This document shows positions 53,650 to 61,162 of a stretch of DNA of 64,000 nt, in pieces (the stretch's first letter is position 1; each line of letters starts with the position of its first letter). The DNA lies in contig NZ_JARGCS010000043.1 of assembly GCF_029193575.1 (NCBI RefSeq), positions 62,001 to 126,000 on the forward strand, read 5' to 3'. This DNA comes from Pseudomonas entomophila. Lineage in GTDB: Bacteria > Pseudomonadota > Gammaproteobacteria > Pseudomonadales > Pseudomonadaceae. A program made the translations under genes and the position numbers. The notes beneath the pieces are model-generated. The model did not search any database, was not told where the DNA came from, and saw nothing but the letters and a program-made list of their open reading frames with translations.

Positions 53650-54813
53650 ATGGCCTTGCAACTGAGCTGGTGCGCCTCGCTGCGCACCGACCCCTTCCCC
53701 GCTGCCGCCTACGAGGCGCTGCGCCAGCGCGTGGCCGGCAGCACCCCCTTCAACCACCTGGGTTGGCTGTGCGCCGCCGAGGCGGCGCTGCAACCCGGCC
53801 AACACTTGCAGGTGCTGCTCGGCCACCTCGATGGCCGGCTGTGCCTGTGCCTGCCGCTGGTGCGCGAGCGCCAGCCGTTCGGCCCGCTGAACGTACCGGT
53901 GGTGCGCCACCTGGGCTACCCGTTGAGCGACCGCATCGCCCTGCTGCTGGACCTGCCCGCGCATTATGCCGGCCAGGTGCTGCGGGCGATTCGCAAGCAC
54001 CTGCCGCACGCCCTCCTGCAACTGAGCGAAGTGCCCGGTGCCGATGACGATTGGCTGCGCCAATGGGCAACGGCCAGCTCCACCTACGAGCGCCACCTGA
54101 CCTGCCGGGTGCCGGTGCATCGCATCAGTGAGCTGGACCGCCAGGAAGTCAGCGGCGACCCACGCTACAAGCTGCGCCGCGCCCGCAAGCGGATCGCCGC
54201 CTGCGGCGCGGTGGTGCGCCGGGTGATCGCCACGCCGCAGAACATCACGGCCCTGCTCGATGCGATCAGCGCCGTCGAGGCGGTGAGCTGGAAAGGTGAC
54301 GACGAGGTCGGCATCTTCAGCGGCGAACAGCGCCGCCAATGGATGTACCACGCCTTCACCGCCCTGGCCCGCGATGGCCTGGTGTGCCTGGTGCTGCTGG
54401 AGCTCGAGGGCGTGTGCATCAGCTACCGCCTGGGGCTGCTCGAACGCGGCCGGGTGTACGACTACAACCTGGCCTTCGCCCCCGAATACCGCGACCTGGG
54501 CAGTGGCCGAGTGCTGCTCGAAGAGTTCATTCACTGGGGCCTCGAGGAAGGCTGGAAGTGGGTCGACGCCTCACGCGTGAGCCTGACCAACTCCAGCCAC
54601 CAGCTTCATGAGCGGCAGACCGGCCAGGTCGAGCAATGGCGCCTGAGCTGCTACAGCTGGCGCCCCGACGGCATCGCCCTGGGCCTGGCCCAGCGTGGCT
54701 GGCATTGGCTCAAGCCACGCCTGCGCAAGGGCCGCGCCGAGGCCTCGGCCAACGCCGAACCCACCCCCCCACAGGAGCGCCCGGATGCCATCCCAGGTCA
54801 TAGTCAACGCTGA
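53650..54813 (+). CDS. FemAB/CelD-like acyltransferase
   Basis: 387 residues with the double-GNAT layout of CelD/BioF2-like acetyltransferases: Asp-Pro-Arg-Tyr-Lys-Leu-Arg-Arg-Ala-Arg-Lys-Arg near 174, and Tyr-Asp-Tyr-Asn-Leu-Ala-Phe-Ala-Pro-Glu-Tyr-Arg near 275. Such proteins are common in exopolysaccharide loci and are thought to acylate sugars. It starts four bases after the previous gene; its last 29 bases overlap the next. Confidence 0.82.
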   Translation: MALQLSWCASLRTDPFPAAAYEALRQRVAGSTPFNHLGWLCAAEAALQPGQHLQVLLGHLDGRLCLCLPLVRERQPFGPLNVPVVRHLGYPLSDRIALLLDLPAHYAGQVLRAIRKHLPHALLQLSEVPGADDDWLRQWATASSTYERHLTCRVPVHRISELDRQEVSGDPRYKLRRARKRIAACGAVVRRVIATPQNITALLDAISAVEAVSWKGDDEVGIFSGEQRRQWMYHAFTALARDGLVCLVLLELEGVCISYRLGLLERGRVYDYNLAFAPEYRDLGSGRVLLEEFIHWGLEEGWKWVDASRVSLTNSSHQLHERQTGQVEQWRLSCYSWRPDGIALGLAQRGWHWLKPRLRKGRAEASANAEPTPPQERPDAIPGHSQR

Positions 54814-55546
54814 CGATTTCGGTTTGAGCGTGCACACCAACGCTGTGATCCTGCACGCCTTCCAGGCCGGGCTGATCAGCTCGGCCACGGCCATGGCCAA
54901 CATGCCGGCCTTCGCCGCCGCCTGCGTGCTGGCCCAGCAGCCGGCGCTGCGCGGGCGTGTGGGGCTCCATTTCAACCTGACCTACGGGCGGCCGCTGAGC
55001 CAGGCGATCCTCGCCGAGCCGCGTTTTTGCACGCCCCATGGCGAGTTCGAACTCAAGCTCAAGCGTCGCGCCCTGCGGCTGTCGCGGCGTGAGCGGGTGG
55101 CGGTGGCACAAGAATTGGAGGCGCAGTGGAAGCAGTGCCTGGACCACGGGCTGATGCCCAGCCACCTGGACTCGCACCAGCATGTGCACAACATCTGGCC
55201 GATAGGCGAGATCGTCGCGCGCTTCGCACGCCAGCAGGGTGTGCCCGTGCGTCTGGCGCGAAACCTGGGGCACAACATCGGCCCGATGAAGCGCCTGTTC
55301 AAGACGCTGTTGAACCGGCGCCTGCGTCAGTTGAGCGGGGCCACGGCGGATTACGTGTGCACGCCAGCGGACCTGAAGGCAGGCCTGGCGCCGCGCGAGG
55401 GGGTGCTGGAGGTGGTCGCGCACCCCAGCGCGCTCGGCGGGCATGATTTTGGCGATGCCTACCTGGAGCGTGGGGAGTCGCTGAAATCGTTGATCGATGC
55501 CCGTCTGGAGGATGTTCCGCGGGTGGGTTACGCCACTGCGCTGTAA
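54785..55546 (+). CDS. ChbG/HpnK (YdjC) family carbohydrate deacetylase
   Basis: 253 residues. Metal-site motifs: Asn-Ala-Asp-Asp-Phe-Gly near 8-13 and His-Leu-Asp-Ser-His-Gln-His near 124-130, with His220 in Val-Ala-His-Pro. The family deacetylates N-acetyl sugars in oligosaccharides or lipid-linked glycans. CAGGAG lies about 8 bases before the ATG at 54785. Last gene of the polysaccharide operon, followed by a strong palindrome. Confidence 0.9.
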   Translation: MPSQVIVNADDFGLSVHTNAVILHAFQAGLISSATAMANMPAFAAACVLAQQPALRGRVGLHFNLTYGRPLSQAILAEPRFCTPHGEFELKLKRRALRLSRRERVAVAQELEAQWKQCLDHGLMPSHLDSHQHVHNIWPIGEIVARFARQQGVPVRLARNLGHNIGPMKRLFKTLLNRRLRQLSGATADYVCTPADLKAGLAPREGVLEVVAHPSALGGHDFGDAYLERGESLKSLIDARLEDVPRVGYATAL

Positions 55547-55552
55547 ATACCG

Positions 55553-55585
55553 GGCCCTCTCGCGGGGCAAGCCCGCGAGAGGGCC
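55553..55585. repeat. REP palindrome at the end of the polysaccharide operon
   Basis: GGCCCTCTCGCGGG-GCAAG-CCCGCGAGAGGGCC is a perfect 14-base inverted repeat 7 bases after the last stop codon. It contains the REP core of this window. It may stabilise the 3' end or help end transcription; there is no T-run. Confidence 0.8.
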
Positions 55586-55614
55586 GACACATCCCCCGCA
55601 CACCCCACCTGCCA

Positions 55615-55643
55615 CAAATCTGCAGCCACCCCCTGCAGATTTG
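55615..55643. promoter_or_regulatory. Inverted repeat before the acyl-CoA gene pair
   Basis: CAAATCTGCAG and CTGCAGATTTG form a perfect 11-base inverted repeat around a C-rich 7-base centre, 100 bases before the next gene. It does not resemble the REP family and may be an operator. Confidence 0.5.
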
Positions 55644-55742
55644 CCGATTGTGCCAGGCAAATACGCATGGCAGGATCCTCCGATCCTCCAGCGCATTTCC
55701 AGACTTCACTTGGAAAATCAATAACAAAGCAGGGAGACCGCG

Positions 55743-56813
55743 ATGACCGCGCAAGCTCACCCCCAGGCCACGGACCACGTCCTGGCCACTGTCCGCAACC
55801 ACATCGGCCACCTCACCCTCAACCGCCCCGCCGGCCTCAACGCCCTCACCCTCGACATGGTGCGCAGCCTGCAGCGCCACCTCGACACCTGGGCCGACGA
55901 CCCACAGGTGCATGCCGTGGTGCTGCGCGGCGAAGGCCCGAAGGGCTTCTGCGCCGGCGGCGACATCCGCTCGCTGCACGACAGCTTCAAGGCCGGCGAG
56001 CGCCTGCATGAGGATTTCTTCGTCGAGGAGTACGCCCTCGACCTGCACATCCACCGCTACCGCAAACCCGTGCTGGCGTTGATGGACGGTTTCACCCTTG
56101 GCGGCGGCATGGGGCTGGCCCAAGGCGCGGACCTGCGCATCGTCACCGAACGCAGCCGCCTGGGCATGCCGGAAGTCGGCATTGGCTATTTCCCCGATGT
56201 CGGCGGCAGCTACTTCCTGCCCCGGGTGCCGGGTGAGCTGGGCATCTACCTGGGTGTCAGCGGTGCGCAGATCCAGGCGGCCGATGCCTTGTACTGCGGC
56301 CTCGCCGACTGGTACCTGGCCAGCGACCAACTCGCCGCGCTGGACGAGGGCCTGGACCACCTGAGCTTCGGCGACCATCCGCTCAAGGACTTGCAAGGCC
56401 TGCTCGCCAAGCTAGGTACCCAAGCGCTCGATGACGCCCCGCTGGCCCGCCTGCGCCCGGTGATCGATCACTTCTTCGCCCTGCCCGACGTGCCCAGCAT
56501 CATCGAGCAACTGCGCGCGGTGAGCATCGGTGACAGCCACGCCTGGGCGCTGGCCACCGCCGACCAGCTGGAAACCCGCTCGCCCCTGGCCATGGCGGTT
56601 ACCCTGGAGATGCTGCGGCGCGGGCGCCATGCCAGCCTCGAGGCGTGCTTCGCCATGGAGCTGCACCTGGACCGCCAGTGGTTCGCCCACGGCGACATCA
56701 TCGAGGGCGTGCGCGCCCTGATCATCGACAAGGACAAGCAGCCACGCTGGAACCCGCCGACCCTGGCCGGGCTGTCGCGCCAGCGGGTCGAGCAATTCTT
56801 CGAAGGCCTGTGA
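55743..56813 (+). CDS. 3-hydroxyisobutyryl-CoA hydrolase/enoyl-CoA hydratase-isomerase family
   Basis: 356 residues, about 100 more than simple crotonases and typical of the hydrolase branch. The oxyanion-hole segment Gly-Phe-Cys-Ala-Gly-Gly-Asp-Ile is near 69 and Gly-Gly-Gly-Met-Gly-Leu near 121. It would release 3-hydroxyisobutyrate in valine breakdown. The following acyl-CoA dehydrogenase starts 17 bases later, supporting a branched-chain acid pathway. Confidence 0.88.
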   Translation: MTAQAHPQATDHVLATVRNHIGHLTLNRPAGLNALTLDMVRSLQRHLDTWADDPQVHAVVLRGEGPKGFCAGGDIRSLHDSFKAGERLHEDFFVEEYALDLHIHRYRKPVLALMDGFTLGGGMGLAQGADLRIVTERSRLGMPEVGIGYFPDVGGSYFLPRVPGELGIYLGVSGAQIQAADALYCGLADWYLASDQLAALDEGLDHLSFGDHPLKDLQGLLAKLGTQALDDAPLARLRPVIDHFFALPDVPSIIEQLRAVSIGDSHAWALATADQLETRSPLAMAVTLEMLRRGRHASLEACFAMELHLDRQWFAHGDIIEGVRALIIDKDKQPRWNPPTLAGLSRQRVEQFFEGL

Positions 56814-56830
56814 GCCCGGGAGTACACAGC

Positions 56831-57982
56831 ATGCAAGACCTGGAACTGAGCGAAGAACAGATCATGATCCGCGACATGGCCCGCGATTTCGCCCGTGGCG
56901 AGATCGCCCCCCATGCCCAGGCCTGGGAGAAGGCCGCGTGGATCGACGATGGCGTGGTGCGCAAGATGGGTGAGCTGGGCCTGCTCGGCATGGTGGTGCC
57001 GGAAGACTTCGGCGGCAGCTACACCGACTACGTCGCCTACGCCCTGGCGGTCGAGGAGATCTCCGCCGGCGACGGTGCCACCGGGGCGCTGATGAGCATC
57101 CACAACTCGGTCGGCTGCGGCCCGCTGCTGGCCTACGGCACGCCAGAGCAGCAGCAGGCCTGGCTGCCACGCCTGGCCAGCGGCGAGGTGATCGGCTGCT
57201 TCTGCCTGACCGAGCCGCAGGCCGGCTCCGAAGCGCACAACCTGCGCACCCGCGCCGAGCGGGTCGGTGGCGAGTGGGTGATCAACGGCGCCAAGCAGTT
57301 CGTCAGCAACGCCCGCCGCGCGGGCTTGGCGATCGTCTTCGCGGTCACCGACCCGGACCTGGGCAAGAAAGGCCTGTCGGCCTTCCTGGTGCCCACCGAC
57401 AACCCCGGGTTCAAGGTCGACCGCAGCGAACACAAGATGGGCATCCGCGCCTCCGACACCTGCGCGGTCACCCTGGACGACTGCCGCATCCCGGCCGCCA
57501 ACCTGCTCGGCGAACGCGGCAAGGGCCTGGCCATCGCCCTGTCCAACCTCGAAGGCGGGCGCATCGGCATCGCCGCGCAAGCCCTGGGGATCGCCCGCGC
57601 GGCGTTCGAGGCGGCGCTGGCGTATTCGCGCGACCGGGTGCAGTTCGGCAAGCCGATCAACGAGCACCAGAGCATCGCCAATTTGCTCGCCGACATGCAG
57701 GTGCAGGTCAATGCCGCGCGCTTGCTGATCCTGCATGCCGCACGCCTGCGCAGTGCTGGCAAGCCGTGCCTGTCGGAAGCCTCGCAGGCCAAGCTGTTTG
57801 CCTCGGAGATGGCCGAGCGGGTGTGCTCGATGGCGATCCAGGTGCACGGCGGGTATGGGTATCTGGAGGATTATCCGGTGGAGAAGTATTACCGGGATGC
57901 GCGGATCACGCAGATCTACGAGGGGTCGAGCGAGATCCAGCGCATGCTGATCGCACGCGAGCTCAAGCACTATTCGCTGTAG
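56831..57982 (+). CDS. Acyl-CoA dehydrogenase, isobutyryl-CoA type
   Basis: 383 residues, standard length. FAD/substrate segments Cys-Leu-Thr-Glu-Pro-Gln-Ala-Gly-Ser near 126 and the C-terminal Ile-Tyr-Glu-Gly-Ser-Ser-Glu-Ile-Gln near 363, where the Glu of Tyr-Glu-Gly is the usual catalytic base. With the hydrolase upstream it probably oxidises isobutyryl-CoA from valine, feeding electrons to the electron-transfer flavoprotein. Exact chain preference not fixed. Confidence 0.92.
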   Translation: MQDLELSEEQIMIRDMARDFARGEIAPHAQAWEKAAWIDDGVVRKMGELGLLGMVVPEDFGGSYTDYVAYALAVEEISAGDGATGALMSIHNSVGCGPLLAYGTPEQQQAWLPRLASGEVIGCFCLTEPQAGSEAHNLRTRAERVGGEWVINGAKQFVSNARRAGLAIVFAVTDPDLGKKGLSAFLVPTDNPGFKVDRSEHKMGIRASDTCAVTLDDCRIPAANLLGERGKGLAIALSNLEGGRIGIAAQALGIARAAFEAALAYSRDRVQFGKPINEHQSIANLLADMQVQVNAARLLILHAARLRSAGKPCLSEASQAKLFASEMAERVCSMAIQVHGGYGYLEDYPVEKYYRDARITQIYEGSSEIQRMLIARELKHYSL

Positions 57983-58050
57983 CGCCGCACAGGCACGCCC
58001 CTGAAGTTCGAACGACGCGCAAGGCGTGGTCATCTCAGGGGCTGCAAGCG

Positions 58051-58076
58051 CGAAGCGTGCGCTTCGGTTTTATTAG
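58051..58076 (+). terminator. Intrinsic terminator after the acyl-CoA dehydrogenase gene
   Basis: CGAAGC-GTGC-GCTTCG followed by GGTTTTATT forms a 6-base stem with a short T-run 70 bases after the stop codon. Confidence 0.65.
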
Positions 58077-58209
58077 AGAAACTTCCTACGTAGTTATCAG
58101 ACCCCATCTGATACAGCCGACTTTTTTCCAGCCGACATGACGGTTACCTGGGCATGGCGCGCATGAGGCGTGCGTGAAGCCAGGGCCGACCGATGCGAAA
58201 GGAAAAAGG

Positions 58210-58623
58210 ATGAATCGCTTACCGTTATTTGCAGTGATCATTGGCGCAGCGTTGCCGCTAGCCAATGCCTGGGGCAATACCGTCGCGAGCGTGACGGTGA
58301 AGAACGACACCAGTACCCCGGCAGCATTCACGTATGAATATGCCTTCGGGACCTTCGACCCCGTCCCCTCGACGATATCGGGAAACGCGACATTGAGGTT
58401 CGTGCTCAACGGTGCGTCCTCTGCTTCGTCTGGAATGCGGTTCACCTACAGCGCGGGAAGCAAAAGATGCAAGTTCGAGGCTTCGCATATCACGATTCCC
58501 AACATTGGTTGGACGAAAAAAGCCACATCCACCGGGTCAGCCCGCGCGACCTGCGAGGCGAAGATTACGCGTGCCAGTGCAACCCCTCCTTATGACTACG
58601 GCGTGGAATTCACCATCCGATAA
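58210..58623 (+). CDS. Small secreted protein, unrecognised
   Basis: 137 residues with a signal peptide (cleavage after Ala-Asn-Ala near 20). The mature part is rich in Thr, Ser and Ala and probably beta-sheet, with two cysteines (in Arg-Cys-Lys and Thr-Cys-Glu) that may form a disulfide. AAAGGA lies immediately before the ATG. Base use is less GC-rich than in the neighbours, hinting at transfer. It precedes another unrecognised gene by 55 bases, so the two may be cotranscribed. Confidence 0.78.
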   Translation: MNRLPLFAVIIGAALPLANAWGNTVASVTVKNDTSTPAAFTYEYAFGTFDPVPSTISGNATLRFVLNGASSASSGMRFTYSAGSKRCKFEASHITIPNIGWTKKATSTGSARATCEAKITRASATPPYDYGVEFTIR

Positions 58624-58678
58624 CGACTCACGGACGGGTGTTGCGACAAGCTTCGCCCCCTTGATAAGGAACTGTCGA

Positions 58679-59452
58679 ATGATAGAAACCTCACTGGCAC
58701 ACCTGAACAGGCTCGTAACACTGGCAACACTTTCAAGATCCCATCCAGCCCCGCCGCCTCAGCCAGTAAGCTCGCCCGCCAATGGCGAAGAGGTCGTTCT
58801 TTCCGCAGAGGGGCTGGCGCTCAGTGCCGAAGCGACACTGTCGAAAAAGCAGTTGGAAGAGAAATTTCAGCGCATCTACGGTCCCGATAACCTGCTGCTC
58901 AGGCTGCACGCGGAAGTTGCTCGATTGGGCAGGAATGCCCCCGCCCTGAGCGAGGAACCGGCGGGCGCTTCCCCGGAACGCCTGAAGCAGAGCCGCCAAG
59001 CGGCGAAATACATCGAGGGGGTGGTCAAGGCTCAGCGCCAGACCGATAACCCATTCGCCCATCTGTCACGCCAGGAAGTCGTGGCTATTCTGGAAGATGA
59101 AAGCGGCGCCTACACCTCGGTCGAACGCTATGCAGCGAGCGAAGCGGTGCGTGAATTGGACAATGCGCGCATAGGACGATTCTGGGCACGCCTGAGCCTG
59201 GACAACGACCATCGTGCGCACGTGGTCAGAACCCTCGAGTTCTTCGACAGCCTCGGTGAGCTAGAACGGATGCGCTACCCAGCCGGAACGCGCGACTTCT
59301 ACGTCACCCTGCTAAACCAACCGCAACCTGGAGACGCCGATTATCAACCGCTCAAGATGCCCTCGCTGGTCGAGATTCTGAAGCAGATCGACGATGCGCA
59401 GCGCAATGGCGCAGGCGACGAGCAAGGCGCCGGAGTGCCCCCCGGGACCTGA
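58679..59452 (+). CDS. Uncharacterised 257-residue protein
   Basis: Not recognised. Soluble, mostly helical, with acidic and basic patches and a Pro-rich N-terminal stretch (22-35); no signal peptide or membrane segment. AAGGA lies 8 bases before the ATG at 58679. It follows the small secreted protein and could be its partner; Pseudomonas-specific effector or cell-contact roles are possible, but nothing in the sequence shows this. Confidence 0.75.
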   Translation: MIETSLAHLNRLVTLATLSRSHPAPPPQPVSSPANGEEVVLSAEGLALSAEATLSKKQLEEKFQRIYGPDNLLLRLHAEVARLGRNAPALSEEPAGASPERLKQSRQAAKYIEGVVKAQRQTDNPFAHLSRQEVVAILEDESGAYTSVERYAASEAVRELDNARIGRFWARLSLDNDHRAHVVRTLEFFDSLGELERMRYPAGTRDFYVTLLNQPQPGDADYQPLKMPSLVEILKQIDDAQRNGAGDEQGAGVPPGT

Positions 59453-59592
59453 CCGTTGCAACCACCCAGGTGGCGTGCCGCCCCACTCCGGGAACGGTGC
59501 GCCATCTCGCCCCTGATCACCCCGATAGCATTTATCCATTGAACACCGGCTTCCAGGTGCAGTAAGCTCGACCCCATTCACTGGAGAGCAAC

Positions 59593-59712
59593 ATGTCGAA
59601 ACACACCCGCAACCCCGCCAACATCACCGGTCGCACCATGCGCCCTGTGCTGGCCGTTGCCGGTCGTCACGCCGTTGCCAGCTTTTATTTTGGGTATTGG
59701 TTTAGCCACTAG
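59593..59712 (+). CDS. Aromatic-rich leader peptide of the DAHP synthase attenuator
   Basis: 39 residues from an ATG at 59593 with GGAG about 8 bases upstream. The last ten codons encode Ser-Phe-Tyr-Phe-Gly-Tyr-Trp-Phe-Ser-His, so six of ten are Phe, Tyr or Trp. It ends just before a hairpin (59712-59737) and a strong terminator (59772-59810). This is the classic layout of translation-controlled attenuation by charged aromatic tRNAs, placed upstream of DAHP synthase. A TTGAAC -35-like box lies at 59539-59544. Confidence 0.85.
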   Translation: MSKHTRNPANITGRTMRPVLAVAGRHAVASFYFGYWFSH

Positions 59713-59771
59713 GCGCCGCTGATACCCACACGGCGCCCACCTTCGAGGGGCCGCCGAACATGAGAATACTC

Positions 59772-59810
59772 AAACCCCCGGTCGGCCCCCCGACCGGGGG
59801 TTTTGTTTTT
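59772..59810 (+). terminator. Intrinsic terminator of the attenuator
   Basis: CCCCCGGTCGG (59775-59785) pairs with CCGACCGGGGG (59790-59800) around a 4-base loop and is followed by TTTTGTTTTT. GGGGCCG at 59747-59753 is complementary to CGGCCCC at 59783-59789 and could form a competing antiterminator. Confidence 0.88.
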
Positions 59811-59851
59811 CCAGGCCTTGAACAACAGCGATTCACACTGAGGACAGATCC

Positions 59852-59995
59852 ATGCACCACACCACCTATCCCTACGCCTATGCCTGGCGATTTAGCCAAT
59901 CCCGTTCGGGCCAGCCTGCCGCCTCCGTACGGTCCATCACCGGTGGCGAAGCTGCGCACAACAATCATCCGAATACCTGTCGAACACCTCGATAG
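59852..59995 (+). CDS. Second aromatic-rich short frame before DAHP synthase
   Basis: 47 residues from an ATG at 59852 with GAGGAC 6 bases upstream. Near the start it reads His-His-Thr-Thr-Tyr-Pro-Tyr-Ala-Tyr-Ala-Trp-Arg-Phe, again dense in aromatic codons. It lies between the terminator and the DAHP synthase gene, and a GCGGGC-CAGA-GCCCGC hairpin (60006-60021) follows its stop. It may be a second leader that adjusts translation of the enzyme, or a small coupled protein. Confidence 0.6.
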   Translation: MHHTTYPYAYAWRFSQSRSGQPAASVRSITGGEAAHNNHPNTCRTPR

Positions 59996-60044
59996 GGCCG
60001 ATCGCGCGGGCCAGAGCCCGCCGTCCGCCCAGGGAAACAACGCC

Positions 60045-61106
60045 ATGCAATCGTCCAATCTCGCTCTGCCCCTGACCCAACCCCAGGCTGCCAACACCGC
60101 CGTCAGCCAACGCCTGCCCAGCCCTCACCTGCTCAAACAGCAGATGCCGCTGCCCAGCGAACTCGCCCAGCAAGTCAATGGCCACCGCCAGGCCATCCGC
60201 GCCATCCTTGAAGGCCGCGACCCGCGTCTGCTGGTGATCGTCGGCCCCTGCTCGCTGCACGACCCGCGCTCGGCCCTGGAATACGCCGACCGCCTGGCCG
60301 CCCTCAGCCGCGAAGTCGACGACCAACTGCTGCTGGTGATGCGCGCCTACGTCGAGAAACCCCGCACCACCGTGGGTTGGAAAGGCCTGGCCTACGATCC
60401 GCACCTAGATGGCAGCGACGATATGCACGCCGGCATCGCCCTGTCGCGGGGCTTGATGCTGGGCATGCTCGAGCGTGGCCTGCCGATTGCCACCGAGTTG
60501 CTGCAACCGATGGCCGCTGGCTACTTCGACGACCTGCTGGGCTGGGCCGCGATCGGCGCGCGCACCACCGAGTCGCAGATCCACCGCGAGATGGTCAGCG
60601 GCCTGGAGCTGCCTGTCGGCTTCAAGAACGGCACCGACGGCGGGGTCGGCATCGCCTGCGACGCGATGCGCAGCGCCGCGCACCCACACCGGCATTTCGG
60701 CATGGACGCGCAAGGCTACCCGGCGATCGTCGACACACTGGGCAACCCGGACACCCACCTGGTGCTGCGCGGCGGCCACAAGGGGCCGAACTACGACGCG
60801 GACAGCATCGCCCTGGCGCGCCAGGGCCTGGCCAAGGCGGGGCTGGCGCCACGGATCATGGTCGACTGCAGCCACGCCAACAGCGGCAAGGACCCGGCGC
60901 GTCAGCCGGCGGTGTTCGAGGATGTGCTGCGACAGCGCCTGGCCGGTGACCGCTCGATCATCGGGGTGATGATCGAAGGCCACCTGTTCGAGGGGTGCCA
61001 GGCCTTGGGCAAGGGCGCGCTGAAGTACGGCGTGTCGATCACCGATGGTTGCCTGGGGTGGGCGTCGACCGAGCAACTGCTGCGCAGGGCCAGTGGTCAC
61101 CCGTAA
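60045..61106 (+). CDS. 3-deoxy-7-phosphoheptulonate (DAHP) synthase, class I (AroF/G/H type)
   Basis: 353 residues, standard length. Motifs include Ile-Val-Gly-Pro-Cys-Ser near 66, Gly-Phe-Lys-Asn-Gly-Thr-Asp-Gly near 192 and Asp-Cys-Ser-His-Ala-Asn near 274; Cys and His bind the metal. It joins phosphoenolpyruvate and erythrose 4-phosphate as the first step to chorismate. The ATG at 60045 has AGGGA 9 bases upstream. Expression is very likely controlled by the aromatic leader and terminator before it. Which aromatic amino acid inhibits this isozyme is not determined. Confidence 0.94.
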   Translation: MQSSNLALPLTQPQAANTAVSQRLPSPHLLKQQMPLPSELAQQVNGHRQAIRAILEGRDPRLLVIVGPCSLHDPRSALEYADRLAALSREVDDQLLLVMRAYVEKPRTTVGWKGLAYDPHLDGSDDMHAGIALSRGLMLGMLERGLPIATELLQPMAAGYFDDLLGWAAIGARTTESQIHREMVSGLELPVGFKNGTDGGVGIACDAMRSAAHPHRHFGMDAQGYPAIVDTLGNPDTHLVLRGGHKGPNYDADSIALARQGLAKAGLAPRIMVDCSHANSGKDPARQPAVFEDVLRQRLAGDRSIIGVMIEGHLFEGCQALGKGALKYGVSITDGCLGWASTEQLLRRASGHP

Positions 61107-61162
61107 ATCGCCCTATGGACTGTGCCTGGACAGTGCCCATGGCGTCACGGCGCAGGGCACGT

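Noticed and set aside
57997-58042. GCCCCTGA...TCAGGGGC inverted repeat as an attachment site or operator
   Set aside because: Arms of only 8 bases, 30 bases apart, directly before a terminator after a stop codon; most simply part of the 3' end structure.
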